Positions 44,101 to 53,820 of a stretch of 64,000 bases of DNA are shown piece by piece. Under the pieces are notes generated by a model. That model was not told the origin of the DNA. It saw nothing but the letters and a program-made list of their open reading frames with translations, and did not search any database. Within the stretch, counting starts at the first letter, position 1. Each line of letters opens with the position of its first letter. The stretch covers positions 51,586,073-51,650,072 of the forward strand of contig CP154954.1 of assembly GCA_039621445.1 (NCBI GenBank), in the 5' to 3' direction. This DNA comes from Euglena gracilis (lineage: Eukaryota; Euglenida; Euglenophyceae; Euglenales). Made by a program: the position numbers and the translations under genes.

Positions 44101-47100
44101 TTAAAAATTATCCCTGAGAAAAAATTTTCTTGCACCAAACAAATAATGGCATGTCTGAAACCACGCATAAAGCCAGTCAATGCAGAAGCGGTTGTGAACA
44201 AACAATGTGAAAACCGGATTGTTTGCCAAGGTTTCTGGCATAATTCAGTCGGCCTCGGTTCACCAAAGGCTGTGACACAACGCAACAGGTTAATGGAGCG
44301 AGAGTCAGATGACGTCAACAAAATAGCCAGCCAGATCACCATTGAAATGAAATGTGAGCAGCATCTTCAGGTTGTCCACTGATAAACCTGAAAAAGAGAA
44401 TTGTACTCCCGTTCATCGCATTGCAGTTTGCATACGTTGCCTCTGAGCAGTGTGGATTCGTTTCAAAACACCATGCGCTCTTTCAGCATCTGCATTTGAC
44501 CCAGAAATATAGATGTACTCCAATGCCAAACCAGATAGCACCGGCGTTCTGTCTTTCATATCCACCCAGAAGGTTTCCAAATCGAACCTCTTTCGTGTTG
44601 CTCGTTCACTGGTGCCCTTGAGCACCATCTAAGACAAAAAAATATAGAGGTGAATCCACTTCAAAAGAAAATAAAATACCTCAATCTCGTCAGCAAGCAG
44701 GTCTGCATTTACCACATGGTAAGGGGCTTTGGGTTGGGTTTTATATATTTCCCACTTCTGCAGGGACATCCTTGAAGGCTTCCAAATCTTCCATGTGTTT
44801 GTCAGATGGTCGTTCTGCAGAGCATAAAACAGATGACAAAAAACAAAAAAACCTGCAGCACACCTTTAAACCATGGAGGATAGAAATATTGCAACCGAAG
44901 CAGAAAACACTTGGATCTTTGTGGATACCCACCCCAATGCTTGTCAATCACAACACCCATGTCACTGTACACCACCTTGCTCTCCTCCACAGCTTGTTGC
45001 ACACAATAATTGTCACCAAATTGGCTCAAACGCTCCAAGATAAAACATAAAGCGTCAGGGGGGGGGTTGGCTGTACATACCTTGATGTTCGAGACGTCCA
45101 CTTGTCTATCTTTCACCAGCTTTTCCATGTTTCGCATCCTGTTGGCCACAAACGGTCCAACTCAACAGCCTGCACTTGCTCGATCAGCCTTGCCACAGGT
45201 TCCATAACACTCAGAGACATTACAAGGCCCACCTGTAAATATAATATATTATGCAGTGCACACAAACAATAAACATGCCTTGAATTGCATCATGAGGACT
45301 TCCGACTTGAACGCCTTCTTTAATTCCCTCAATGCACTTTGTTTCACCTCATCATTTTCAGGAGGCGCTTCATTCTCAAAGAACTTTTGCACCAAGCTGA
45401 ACCAGCGGAACACGGACAAGGATGAATGCCCAAGAATGAACAATACAACAAACACCAAGCACCGCCCTGACTGTAAATTCAAGAGCTTCTCGGTGTCCAC
45501 CAGCAGGTGAAAGATGAAAATCTGGTCAAAAGATGTGTCATCCTCAGCGCGGTCCTTAAACAAATAAAAAAATCCGATGTCCCAGCACATTCAGATGAAA
45601 CTGGGCAAAGAAATTTGGGATTTTGCGGTGAAAATGGGTCGACACCAGGGGAAAAAAGCGAACTCTTGCACTTTTCGACCGTCGCCCATCCACCCAAAAC
45701 GTCAAAAAATGTGTTTTTATACTTTTTGATTTTAAGCCCCGTTCAAACCTCAGTCCAGGGGGGGGGGGGGAAATGCAACTTGGCCCTTCAAATTATGCAA
45801 GTCAAAAAAATGCAAAAAAATGCAAAAAAATGCAAAAAAATGCAAAAAAATGCAACTTGCAAAGAAAACCCTGAGAAAACCCTGAGAAAAGGCTGGAATG
45901 TAACAGAGTTGCTGCCTATAATCCATAGGCATGTGACAATGCCGGTGTATACCTGTCAATGATTCACAAAGAAGACCTCCTGGACATATATTGCAAAAAC
46001 TGGCTCCTACACTAGACAAGTGTGGGGGGGTGGGGGGGGGGGGGGGGGGGGGGGGGTGTGGGGGGGGTGTGGGGGGGTATGGGGGGGTGGGGTGGTGTGG
46101 GCGGGGGGGAGGGGTGTGGGAGGGGGGGGGGGCGCAGCCCCCCCTCCCCCCCCCCGCCGCAGTGGCCGTAGGCCACCGGACCCCTCATCGGTGGCTGTGG
46201 GCCTGGATAATGTCTATCTGGGCTCCAGTTTTTCACGGAAAAAAACATACATTTTGATGAAAAAAATTCCAAAATTCTCAGGTTTAAGTTGTTTTCAGGA
46301 GTGGTGATAAAACTGCAAAGTCAAAAAAACTGCCCCAAATTTTGGCACACTCAAATTTTATTGACATTTTTTCTCTTGGCAAATTTTGGTATTTCAACCA
46401 CTTTTTTGCTTCAAAAACCTACGACATTCAAACCTTTGAGAAAATTGTGCAATTTGGACGGTGAGGAAAAAAATGTGGTCTTGGGCGGGTTTTGGAGGGA
46501 CCTCCAATTTGCCAACATAGGTCCCAAAATGGGTCCAAAATACACCCGGTGCCGAACCCACACTGGTCAAGTGTGGGGGGGTGTGGGGGGGGTGTGGGGG
46601 GGGTGTGGGGGTAAATGTCTAGTGTAGGAGCCAGTTTTTGCAATACCTCCTCCTGGAAGACAACAGCAAGCACTGAGACCCCAAAAACCCCAGGCAACTG
46701 CAGAGGGACCAGAGACAAAACATGACATTGGCGACCAACTGCAAAAAAGTTTTCCAGGACAAAATATTTTATGCAAAAAATGCAAAAAAAATGCAAAAAA
46801 TGCAAAGAAAATGCAAAAAAATGCAAACATATGGCGACCAACTACAAAAAAATTTTTCCGGGTCAAAATATTTTATGCAAAAAAATGCAAAAAAATGCAA
46901 AAAAATGCAAATTTCGGAAAAACCCGATTATGCAAAAAAATGCAAATTATGCAAGTTGCATTTTTTCCCCCCCCCTGCTCAGTCCTGCCTTACGGACTGG
47001 ACCACACTGGTCATCCTCCACAATCTTCACGTTCCCAATGATGCGCAAATCCATGGCTTGCACAATCACAATCACAACTGGACGGCCCAAAAAATAAGGG

Positions 47101-50100
47101 GGTTCCTCAATTCCAATTGAGAACCTAAAATAAAAACACAAGAACTTCCACCAACTGAGTGGGTACACACTTTTTTCCAGCCAACTTCCTCTGCAATGCT
47201 GCGAAATGATCATCAAACACAGCCGGCAAATACGACACCATCAAAGATGCTGCTCGCGGCACATTCCTAATGCCGTTGGCTCCCAGCTTCTGGAAAAGTG
47301 GCCTCAACTGATCAAAATCCCCAAGCGGGCGGCCAGAATAAGCAAAACTTGCAACCACATCTTTCTTGATTTGAATTACTTGAGACATTCTCAGAGGAGT
47401 CAACCCAAATTGCTCAAAAATAGTTTGTTTTTGGGGTGTGGATGGTCGGGAAAGGGGCTGCAGCTGGCCGCACTTCACTTGAATGAGAATCTTCAACTTT
47501 CAAAAGATAAATATCCTTTCCTGGAAACCCAATCGCGCTCCAATAATCAAATTTTTTCACATGAGCAATACCAAACGTGTGCCCATGCAGTGCCGCCATA
47601 CACATTGCTCAACACCTTGTTGCATGGGATACAGAGTGGGTCACCCGACCTGGTGCATCCCAGCCAAGGCCACCTCTCTTCTCCTTCCGCATCCTTCTGG
47701 GCCCATCGCTGCTCCACAATCATATTTGTGGAAGCGCGGTTCCCGGGCTTCGCATCAGCACCAGGGCCATCCTTTTATTAAAAACACCAAAAACCTTCTA
47801 CCCCAGCACATCCCACCATATGCACAGGTGAAATGGGGGAATCACAAATGCCTGAGAACGCAAGAAATACAATTTCTGGCAACCACATAACATTGCCAAC
47901 CCAGAACTCGAAACCATCCATTTTTTTTCATTGCAATTACTTTAAATTTCTGACCCTATTCAGGACATTTGCTTGCATGTAGACAATAACTGTCCCTCAT
48001 GGACCGCCCTGATCCCCATGCTTCGCTCTTCCTTGGGCGTTCCGAAGTCACAGAGGAGTCTGAAGCCATCGGGCCATCTTTGGGGTCTGACATTTTAACT
48101 GAGGAAAAATGCCTTAAAACCCTTAAATTTTTTATAAAATCCTCAAAAAACCTTTAAAAACCTTAAAAAAAGCCTTAAAAATTTTGAGAAATTTCGCCTT
48201 AAAAAATAATGCCTGCCCCCAAAGGTCCGAAACCACCTCCCTAAAAAGTGCGCACCCCCCCCCCAAAGGAGAAATCACTGTCATATCTCGGTAGGAAAAC
48301 ACACCCAATTCTCAGAATTTTCCTTCTCAAACCAAATATTTCTATCGTCCAAGCCCAAATTTGACACATAATCACTTGACTCAAGCTTGAAATCACAAAA
48401 TAGGGGGAAAATTGAAAAAGAGTGGGGGAAACGTAAACCTTTTGGGGGTTGGCCTAAAAAAAAATGCGCAGTGCCCTAATGAGTGCACACCCCTTGGGGT
48501 CCGAAATTACGTCCTTAAAATGCGCGCACCTGTGCACTTATTGGGGGGTTTACTGTCCTTAGCTTTTCACTCTTCACACTGAGGGGGTGTCCCAAAGGCA
48601 GTCGGGGCCACAACACACCTCCAGGGCGATGTTCCACACAATCACCTCGCCGTTGTACGTGCCCCCGCACAGGATGGCCGGCTCGTCCGGATGGAATGCG
48701 CCGGCATGGCTGGGCTTGGCGGCATATCAACAAAGACGCCCCACCTTGGCATGCGTTGCTGGCGGCGGTCCATCCCCTCCAGCCAGCCACAACCACGGGC
48801 GACGCAGGTGACGTAGTTGTCCACTTCGAAGCAGCGGTCAGGTTTGGTAGGGCGGACATCGCCTCGGAGGATGTTCCAGGTGCAGACATACCTGCAGCCC
48901 GGGGGAGGGGGGCAGGCGACGCTGGTACGGGTACCAAAAATCCCGCTCCCTGCATTGGCGGCATCCCAAAATCTCGCATGTCCTGCATTGTGCTGCCAGC
49001 AAGACAAAATACAATGAAAACCACCAATGAAAATGTGATCCATTGCCATGGGAGCCAGGCAGTATTTTTCTTCAAGGTGCCTTGGAAAAATTTTTAAAAA
49101 CTTTAAAAAACACCTTCCATTTCTTGGCCAAAATGCCTTAAACAACCTTAAACAACCTTAAGAAATCCTTCTGGTAAAAGTGTCAAAATTCAAGCAAGAA
49201 TGAGATTGCAAAACCTCGGCAAAAACAAATCATTTCTGGGGAAAAAATGATTTCTCGCCAGGGCGGTTCTTAACGGAAAAGAAGCAGAAAGGCTTCCTGA
49301 TAAATGGACGAAAAAATGGCCATATTTTGGCAAAAATGGGTCCACTTTGAGGGAAAAAATGATTTCTTGCACCATCGCCCATCCACCAAAAACGTAAAAA
49401 AAAAAGAGTTCTTCGACTTTTTTATTATTATTTTTTTGACTCCGTTCGATCCTGGATCGGCCATTGGCCGTCCCTTAGGCCTAAAAGCAGTCCTCAAGGG
49501 GCGGTCGTTGAGGGGAAAAAAACTTCCTGTTACTTATGAACCGCCCTGTTTCTGGCATCGCTGGAGCATTCTCCATCCACCAAAAGTTGACAAAATGGGG
49601 TTTTCAACTTTTTTTTTTGATTTTGGACCCCCGTCCAATGTCGAGATGGCCCTTAAACTTCCCTTGGAAAAAGACACCTCAAAAATTGAAAATGCCTTAA
49701 ACAAACTCAAAAAAAAAATTAAAACGCCTTAAAAAACCTTACTTTTAAAAATTTACAACCTAAAAAATAATACCCCCTGATTGTCATCCATGCAACAAAA
49801 TGAGATCATCTTTTTCGAATCAAATGCAATCAAACTGTCAAATGAGAATTCCTTTTTAGAACCAAAGCTTCTTCACTGTGGTCAATTTTTGGGAATATTT
49901 GTTGGAAAATAAAAATATAATTCTGCCGAAAATATTTACTCCCCCTTGCCCGCTGGCTGGGTTCCCACAACCCTGGACACCTCCTTTCCTGCAACCCCTG
50001 ACAGGGGTGGTCACATGACCAGGTGACAAACCACTCATTTTTTTAAAGTCATCTACAACCTCTACCAGGGGTGTGGCATAGTGGTGGCAGGGCACTGTGA

Positions 50101-52791
50101 ATCTCTTTAGCAAAAACCTGGTTGAAAAACAAATTTGGAACAAAAAAAGCAAAGAAAATACTTGCATGCAAACAGGGCGGAACACCCAGTGACATACACT
50201 TGCATTTTTTGTTATTCAACACCTTATGCAACATCTCATGTGGTTGCCTGTCTGTGTGTATTTCTGTGCAACCGGTTTTTTTTTGTTGACTCTGCACGTA
50301 TATTAATGCATGGACTACAATCACACATATGAAACACACCCTCTGTCATAGCACCAGCCCACCACATCGATCCGGCCATAGCTAATAGCCAACACGGTGC
50401 CATTACTGTTCCACGACAACCCTGTCACCTGCAGCCCTGCGTCACATGGAGCGACTGTCTCACCCAGCAAGGAGGTAACGAAAATGACCACCATTCAAAT
50501 AAACAATCATTTGAAAAAACAATTTCAAAAAATTCTTTGAAAACACAAAAGAAAATACCCAACGTGCTGGTGTGGACGGTTGGCTCAAGCCAAGTGCGCA
50601 TCCATTTTCCGGGCCCAGTCTGACCCCTGCATCGAGCATCAAAAATCTCTGGTAACATTAAAAGAAATAAATGAGGATGTGCAGGCTCCCCCTGGGTCTC
50701 TGCTGCTTTTAAGAGGCCCATCAAATCGACCTTGACTTTAACCCTAACCCTATCCTTAACCCCAACCTGCCAAAAAATATGTGCTGGAGGTCTGCACAAA
50801 ATAATTATGCGTCCTGGTGTAACACCAATCTCACCCTGCATCCTATTGGGAGAAAAGAGAATACTTTCCATTTGGTTGAAACAATCACGGACATAAACCT
50901 ACAGCTTGCTTGGGTTGGTTGAAGATCCAGAGCCAGTCCTGGGGGAGACTGCCAGTGGTAAAGCCGGGGTGAGCACATGCTGCACCGTGACAGAGGTGGC
51001 CTCGTCCTCCCAATTCACGGCAAAACCCTCGAAGGCCGTGGACCGATTGTTCAATTCCAATAGGTTGATGAGGTCCAGGACACACCCGTCCCATCCAGAG
51101 GCTGCTGTGAGCCATAAATTGAACACACCCATTTTCTATTGGTGCCCAAAGCTGATTTTTGGTCATGCAGGCTTCTTGCGAAACCACAGACCAGGCCAGA
51201 GAGCCGCCAGGAAAACAGACAGCAAGGAGAGAGGAACGGCTGGTCGGGGGTAACTTTCTCCAAGAAGTCCAGCATCGGGGTGTCCACCTGCAGGGCCAGG
51301 GCTGACAGTTGGTTGGTGGCGGAAACTGCTGTTTTTTGCCAATTGGGATGCCCCACTCTCCTGCCAACCAGCCAACCCGGGGGGGGGGTCGCCGGGCACT
51401 CACTCCGGCACGTTCAGCGCTGGTCACGATGTCCTCCTGGATGGACTGCTCCATGGCGGAGTGCTCCATCACCGGGGCCATGGCTTGCTTCCCATCCCCG
51501 TACACCCACTTGTCCCCCATCTTGAACGCCGTCTCCACCTGCGGGGCACAGGGGAGCAGGCCGGAGCAGGGGGGGGGTGGTCGACCCCCCCACCACAGCA
51601 TTTTCACCGGTTTCGGGAAAACGGGGATTTTGGCCAGAAAAAAATTTTGAATTTTTTTTTGAAAAACGAGCCCAAAACACATGATTTTTTGATGTAAAAC
51701 CACATTTTTTTTCACAAAAAATCTCAAAAAATTCAAGGTTAAAAATTGGTGGTTTTTAGGAGGGGGTGAAAAAAATGAAGGTCAAAAAAGGTGGACAAAA
51801 TTTTGGCAGAATCAAATTTTACTGACATTTTTTCTCTTGGAAATTTTTTGGACTTTCAATGGCATTTTTTTTTGCTTCAAAAACCTCTCAAAATCAACGT
51901 TTTGAGAAAATGTTGAAATTTTGGAAGGTGTGAAAAAATGGGTTTGGGGTGGTTTTTGGGGGGGGGACCCCCTATGTGGGTCCCAAAATGGGTCAAAAAA
52001 ACACCCGGCGCCGAAGGCACCGGGAAAAAATTTTCGGGCCCAAAAATTGGTGCTCCCGGAAATACGGGAAGAGGTGGTGGGGGGGGGTCGACCACCCTGG
52101 CTGTTCGGCCGATTCCCGTTCTGCCCTGCCCTTCCCCTCCCCCTGTACAAAACCAACACTCACTTAACACCCTGCCCCCCCTCCCACCGCAGGAGGTGCC
52201 TCCAATAATTTCCTGCTCACCTTGACCTTCTCCTGCGAGAACGAGCAAAACACTGCCTTTTCTGCAACTGGGACCTCCCTCAATGCCACCCGCCACCATT
52301 CCCCCCGTCCACACACCTACCTGGGGGGTGAAATGCTGCGTCTGCGCGTCGTGGTCGGTGGTCTCCATCGTCTGGAACAGGCTGACGGCGGTCTGGCTGT
52401 CGGCCTCTGCAAAGCTGAGGGCCGTGGTCTGGGCCTCGGAGCTGCTGGTCTGCCGCACCTTCCGCCAGGTGGACTCACCGCACATCCCCGGGCGGCAGAG
52501 GTGGGGATGGGTCGAGGAGCCGAAAATACGCTACAGGCCGAGGGTCAAGATTGCTTGGGGGGGGGCACACCAAGCAATGGTTTGTCCCAAAGCTTCGTCC
52601 CAAACAGAAACCCTTGACCATGGACACTTGACCTTCAAACAGGAGAATGTCCCCGTTTCAGGCACATAATTCACACACCACAAACTGATCTCGTGCACAG
52701 ATGGCGGACCCTCACGGAAGCGGTGATTGGCCAGGAGATGGCCGATGAATATTCCATCCAGTGGCACATCGCTGAACATCACAGATGCCAT
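35181..52791 (-). CDS. DYNC2I2: dynein-2 intermediate chain WDR34/DYNC2I2 (about 17 exons)
   Basis: WD40 subunit of cytoplasmic dynein-2, the retrograde motor of intraflagellar transport. Exons, in gene order (ends approximate where not GT-AG): 52,745-52,791 (ATG; MASVMFSDVPLDGIF), 52,321-52,473 (STWRKVRQ), 51,404-51,538, 51,256-51,288, 50,955-51,080 (AFEGFAVNWE), 50,340-50,455 (LQVTGLSWNSNGTVLAISYG), 48,799-48,891 (YVCTWNILRGDVRP), 48,619-48,699 (GGTYNGEVIVWN), 42,176-42,287, 41,857-41,896 (YVILSVSGDGKIL), 41,491-41,602, 40,977-41,076 (VVLLGTETGGV), 39,874-39,962 (CSPFHRNLFLSASSDG), 39,414-39,459, 37,397-37,574 (YDAKWSPARPFVCAA), 36,049-36,174 (NKELLATGDALGHVRIWKLS), 35,181-35,237 (stop). 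Order and motifs follow the human protein along its length, so identification is firm. The N-terminal TQT-rich part resembles the light-chain-binding region. Some introns are GT-AG, others are transposon-like and nonconventional. A TTTATTTTCCCCGAG tract just before ATG could be a spliced-leader acceptor (inference). Confidence 0.92.
35243..36045. mobile_element. CAGGGCGG-family hAT-like MITE forming the last DYNC2I2 intron
   Basis: Left end CAGGACGGCCCCCAAG, right end GTGGACCGCCCTG. Imperfect 8-bp duplication CTTCACTT / CTTCGCCC (five of eight). Internal landmarks of the family, GTCCCAGCATATCCAATGAG and CGCCCATCCACCCAAAATG, are present. Nested inside is a poly-C-ended inverted-repeat element at 35,375-35,820. 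Removal with 3 bp of the left and 5 bp of the right duplication on the coding strand joins ...GLGA to KKPEKRNELW in frame. Confidence 0.8.
35375..35820. mobile_element. poly-C/poly-G inverted-repeat element nested in a MITE
   Basis: Starts CCTCCCCCCCCCTTGTC, ends GACAAGGGGGGGGGGAGG, with ATACGACC and GGTCGTAC just inside. Internally contains repeated GGTCGCAGGTTGCAGGT. Flanks share only TA. A shorter copy with the same ends is at 38,107-38,253. Confidence 0.75.
36422..36859. mobile_element. hAT-like MITE, CAGGGTTCGATATAAGG family
   Basis: Ends CAGGGTTCGATATAAGGA and CTCCTTATATCGAACCCTG are inverted copies. Perfect 8-bp target duplication GTGCCAAC at 36,414-36,421 and 36,860-36,867. Interior contains the GGCGCGAAGCGCC repeat and long G and C runs. 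Another copy is at 62,016-62,411. It lies in a DYNC2I2 intron. Confidence 0.93.
38107..38253. mobile_element. short poly-C/poly-G inverted-repeat element
   Basis: 147 bp, CCTGCCCCCCCCCCCC then TTGTCGTATGACC at the left, GGTCGTACGACAAGG then a G run and CAGG at the right. Internal GGTCGTAA and TGACCTGCAACCTGTGACC. The G and C arms could pair into a long hairpin. Lies in a DYNC2I2 intron. Confidence 0.75.
38254..38590 (+). repeat. degenerate CAGGCAT-family MITE
   Basis: Follows the consensus order of the family (AAAATACTTTAAAAAACCTC, then GGAACACTGTCTATCC, then GTAAATAGACGCCTTAAAAA), but the terminal CAGGCAT is replaced by the adjoining element. Confidence 0.6.
39465..39870. mobile_element. 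CAGGCAT-family hAT-like MITE forming a DYNC2I2 intron
   Basis: 406 bp. Ends CAGGCATCATTTTTTAAGGC and TTAAAAACAATAATGCCTG are inverted copies. Perfect 8-bp target duplication ACCCCATC at 39,457-39,464 and 39,871-39,878. It lies within one codon of a WD40 repeat: joining across it gives SASSDG followed by VLKLFNVNEGGKLHA, exactly as the family demands. There is no AG at the position where the exon must resume, so removal cannot be ordinary GT-AG splicing at that point. Confidence 0.95.
41902..42172. mobile_element. CAGGGCGG-family hAT-like MITE forming a DYNC2I2 intron
   Basis: 271 bp. Ends CAGGGCGGTCCTTGAAG and CTTGAGGACCGCCCTG are inverted copies. 8-bp duplication ACTTTGCC (41,894-41,901) / ACTTCGCC (42,173-42,180), seven of eight matching. 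On the coding strand, removal with 3 bp of one duplication and 5 bp of the other joins REGKA to KYVILSVSG in frame. Confidence 0.93.
42606..43138. repeat. GGTCGACC-ended inverted-repeat element, copy A
   Basis: About 530 bp. Left end includes CGACCCCCCCACCCACCAC, right end GGTGGGGGGGGGGGTGGTCG. Shares the whole interior (AGCATTTTCACCG, ACATTTTTTCTCTTTG, ACACCCGGCGCCGAAAG) with copy B at 51,571-52,098 and a fragment at 46,200-46,560. In the largest DYNC2I2 intron. Confidence 0.7.
43170..43600. repeat. G/C-run repeat with GCACAAGC ends
   Basis: Flanked by AAGCTTGTGCTTACCGACC at the left and ACTAAGCACAAGCCTGG at the right, with repeated GGGTGCTATGGGGTGCCTG inside. Very long G and C runs. No coding potential. 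Confidence 0.5.
45545..45760. repeat. truncated CAGGGCGG-family MITE inside the hAT pseudogene
   Basis: Left end CAGCGCGGTCCTTAAAC, then the family interior (ATGTCCCAGCACATTCAG, GTCGCCCATCCACCCAAAAC). The right half is replaced by a G run and the TGCAAAAAAA repeats. Confidence 0.75.
45796..45866. repeat. TGCAAAAAAA tandem repeat
   Basis: About five perfect 10-bp units ATGCAAAAAA. Similar repeats at 46,770-46,960 flank a further copy of unique sequence. Confidence 0.9.
46022..46150. repeat. extreme G-rich tract
   Basis: Over 120 bases of G runs interrupted by GTGT and TATG, followed directly by C runs. Strong G-quadruplex potential. A shorter relative with GTGTGGGGGG units is at 46,565-46,612; both follow ACTAGACAAGTG or ACTGGTCAAGTG. 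Confidence 0.9.
46770..46960. repeat. TGCAAAAA-type tandem repeats, second cluster
   Basis: Two blocks of ATGCAAAAA units separated by GGCGACCAACTGCAAAAAA / GGCGACCAACTACAAAAAA, giving a larger repeat of about 120 bp. Confidence 0.85.
49056..49779. mobile_element. CAGGCAT-family MITE carrying a nested CAGGGCGG MITE
   Basis: Left end CAGGCAGTATTTTTCTTCAAGG, right end AAAAAATAATACCCCCTG, matching the 39,465 element; its target duplication is not clean (ATTGCCAT lies six bases out on the left, ATTGTCAT on the right). Inserted at 49,259-49,548 is a CAGGGCGG-family copy. Lies in a DYNC2I2 intron. Confidence 0.75.
49259..49548. mobile_element. CAGGGCGG-family MITE nested in another MITE
   Basis: 290 bp. 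Ends CAGGGCGGTTCTTAACGG and TTATGAACCGCCCTG. 8-bp duplication TTTCTCGC (49,251-49,258) / TTTCTGGC (49,549-49,556), and the uninterrupted family consensus reads TTTCTGGC at this place, which proves the insertion. Confidence 0.93.
51571..52098. repeat. GGTCGACC-ended inverted-repeat element, copy B
   Basis: Left end GGTGGTCGACCCCCCCACC, right end GGTGGGGGGGGGTCGACCACC. Interior matches copy A (42,606-43,138) throughout. Lies in DYNC2I2 intron 2. Confidence 0.8.
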
Positions 52792-52799
52792 CCCTCGGG

Positions 52800-53820
52800 G
52801 AAAATAAACAATTATCCAGCCATGGACGCCCTGTGGTGGAGGAATGACTGAATGGAATGGATTTGGAAAACTCTTTGTCTTAGGTTGCTTGCAGCATGGT
52901 GGTCCTGAAGCGAATAGAAAAAATAATAAAATCCTGGTCCCAGGGTATTAAATGATCCAAGTGCAAAAAAATTTTCCGGTGGAGAGCACCGGAAATGCTT
53001 TGGGCCTTGAAAAAACCATAATCGCGTTTTCGTGCTCGTTTTTTTTGTTTTTGGAAAAATCAACCCAAAAAATGCACGAAAAAATTCATCTTCTCGGCGC
53101 GAAGCTCTGGAGAAAATCATTTTTTTCCGGGGGGGGGTCGCAGAAGCCTTAGTGCAACTAAGGAGGGTCCCAGACCCCCCCCCCCCGCAAAACCAACCAT
53201 GCCTGTCCCACCACGTTTAATGAAAAATCTACAAGGAAATCGGCTGAAAAAAAAGGCTGAAAAAACAGGTCAACGTCGGGGGAAAAGCAGCAGGCCAACT
53301 GAAAATGAAAAAGTGAACCCAACCCCCCTTGCAAAACAACTGGATGATCTTTTTGCCCTTCCACCGGCATCTGAGGGCCTGATTGGAACCCAAACACACT
53401 GTTTCCGTCCAGTCGGATAATATAAATTGAAACATGGAAATTGCTGGTTTGCTGACACAGCAATCCACCGCAGAAAGATGGAACAATGGAGATGGAGCAA
53501 TCCACCAATGAAAGCTGGAAAGTGGAAAGACACCGCCGCGGAACACCTGTTGGGTCGATACGCAGGAGTTGGGAAAGGTACTGGGCAATGATTATGCCCA
53601 AGGAACAAGCGCAGAGACGATTTGACTGTGGACGCCACTTTCTTAATCATGTCTGGGTTGAAACTTTTTTTGGTGCTGAAAAAATGGAGAGGGCGCCAGA
53701 CCCTTTCAATTTTCAAAAGATCTCTGCCACATGACGCAGTCGGGATACCCGAATGCGGCACTGAAAAGCGGAGAGGGCAGGGGACTGTGGTGGAGAGGAA
53801 GAGGAAGGCGCTGGGGAAGG
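52800..53820. other. upstream of DYNC2I2; no gene assigned
   Basis: Contains a minus-strand frame with a plausible exon (WTETVCLGSNQALRCRWKG around 53,340-53,410) and a GGCGCGAAGC repeat remnant at 53,090, but nothing I can tie to a gene. Confidence 0.3.

Larger units (their letters stand above)
44413..47790 (-). pseudogene. hAT-superfamily transposase, degenerate, inside a DYNC2I2 intron
   Basis: Last exon 44,413-44,628 (after TCTTAG) carries the hAT dimerisation motif: FWVDMKDRTPVLSGLALEYI then SGSNADAERAHGVLKRI. Upstream exon 44,680-44,814 (CTGCAG to GTATTT) has KWEIYKTQPKAPYHVVNADL. Further exons include VVIDKHWGGYPQRSKCFLLR, NMEKLVKDRQVDVSNIK (donor GTATGT at about 45,080) and WFSLVQKFFENEAPPENDEV. 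Around 47,150-47,450 lies a block typical of the hAT middle region (RPLGDFDQLRPLFQKLGANG, NVPRAASLMVSYL), and around 47,580-47,700 a BED-like zinc finger (CIPCNKVLSNVYGGTAW, then FGIAHVKKFD one frame over). Frameshifts in the zinc finger and before KWEIYK, and a CAGGGCGG-type MITE inserted at about 45,545, show it is inactive. A relative could be the source of transposase for the CAGGG MITEs here. Confidence 0.8.

Noticed and set aside
46012-46307. Gly/Pro-rich open frames on both strands
   Set aside because: They are translations of the G-run repeat.
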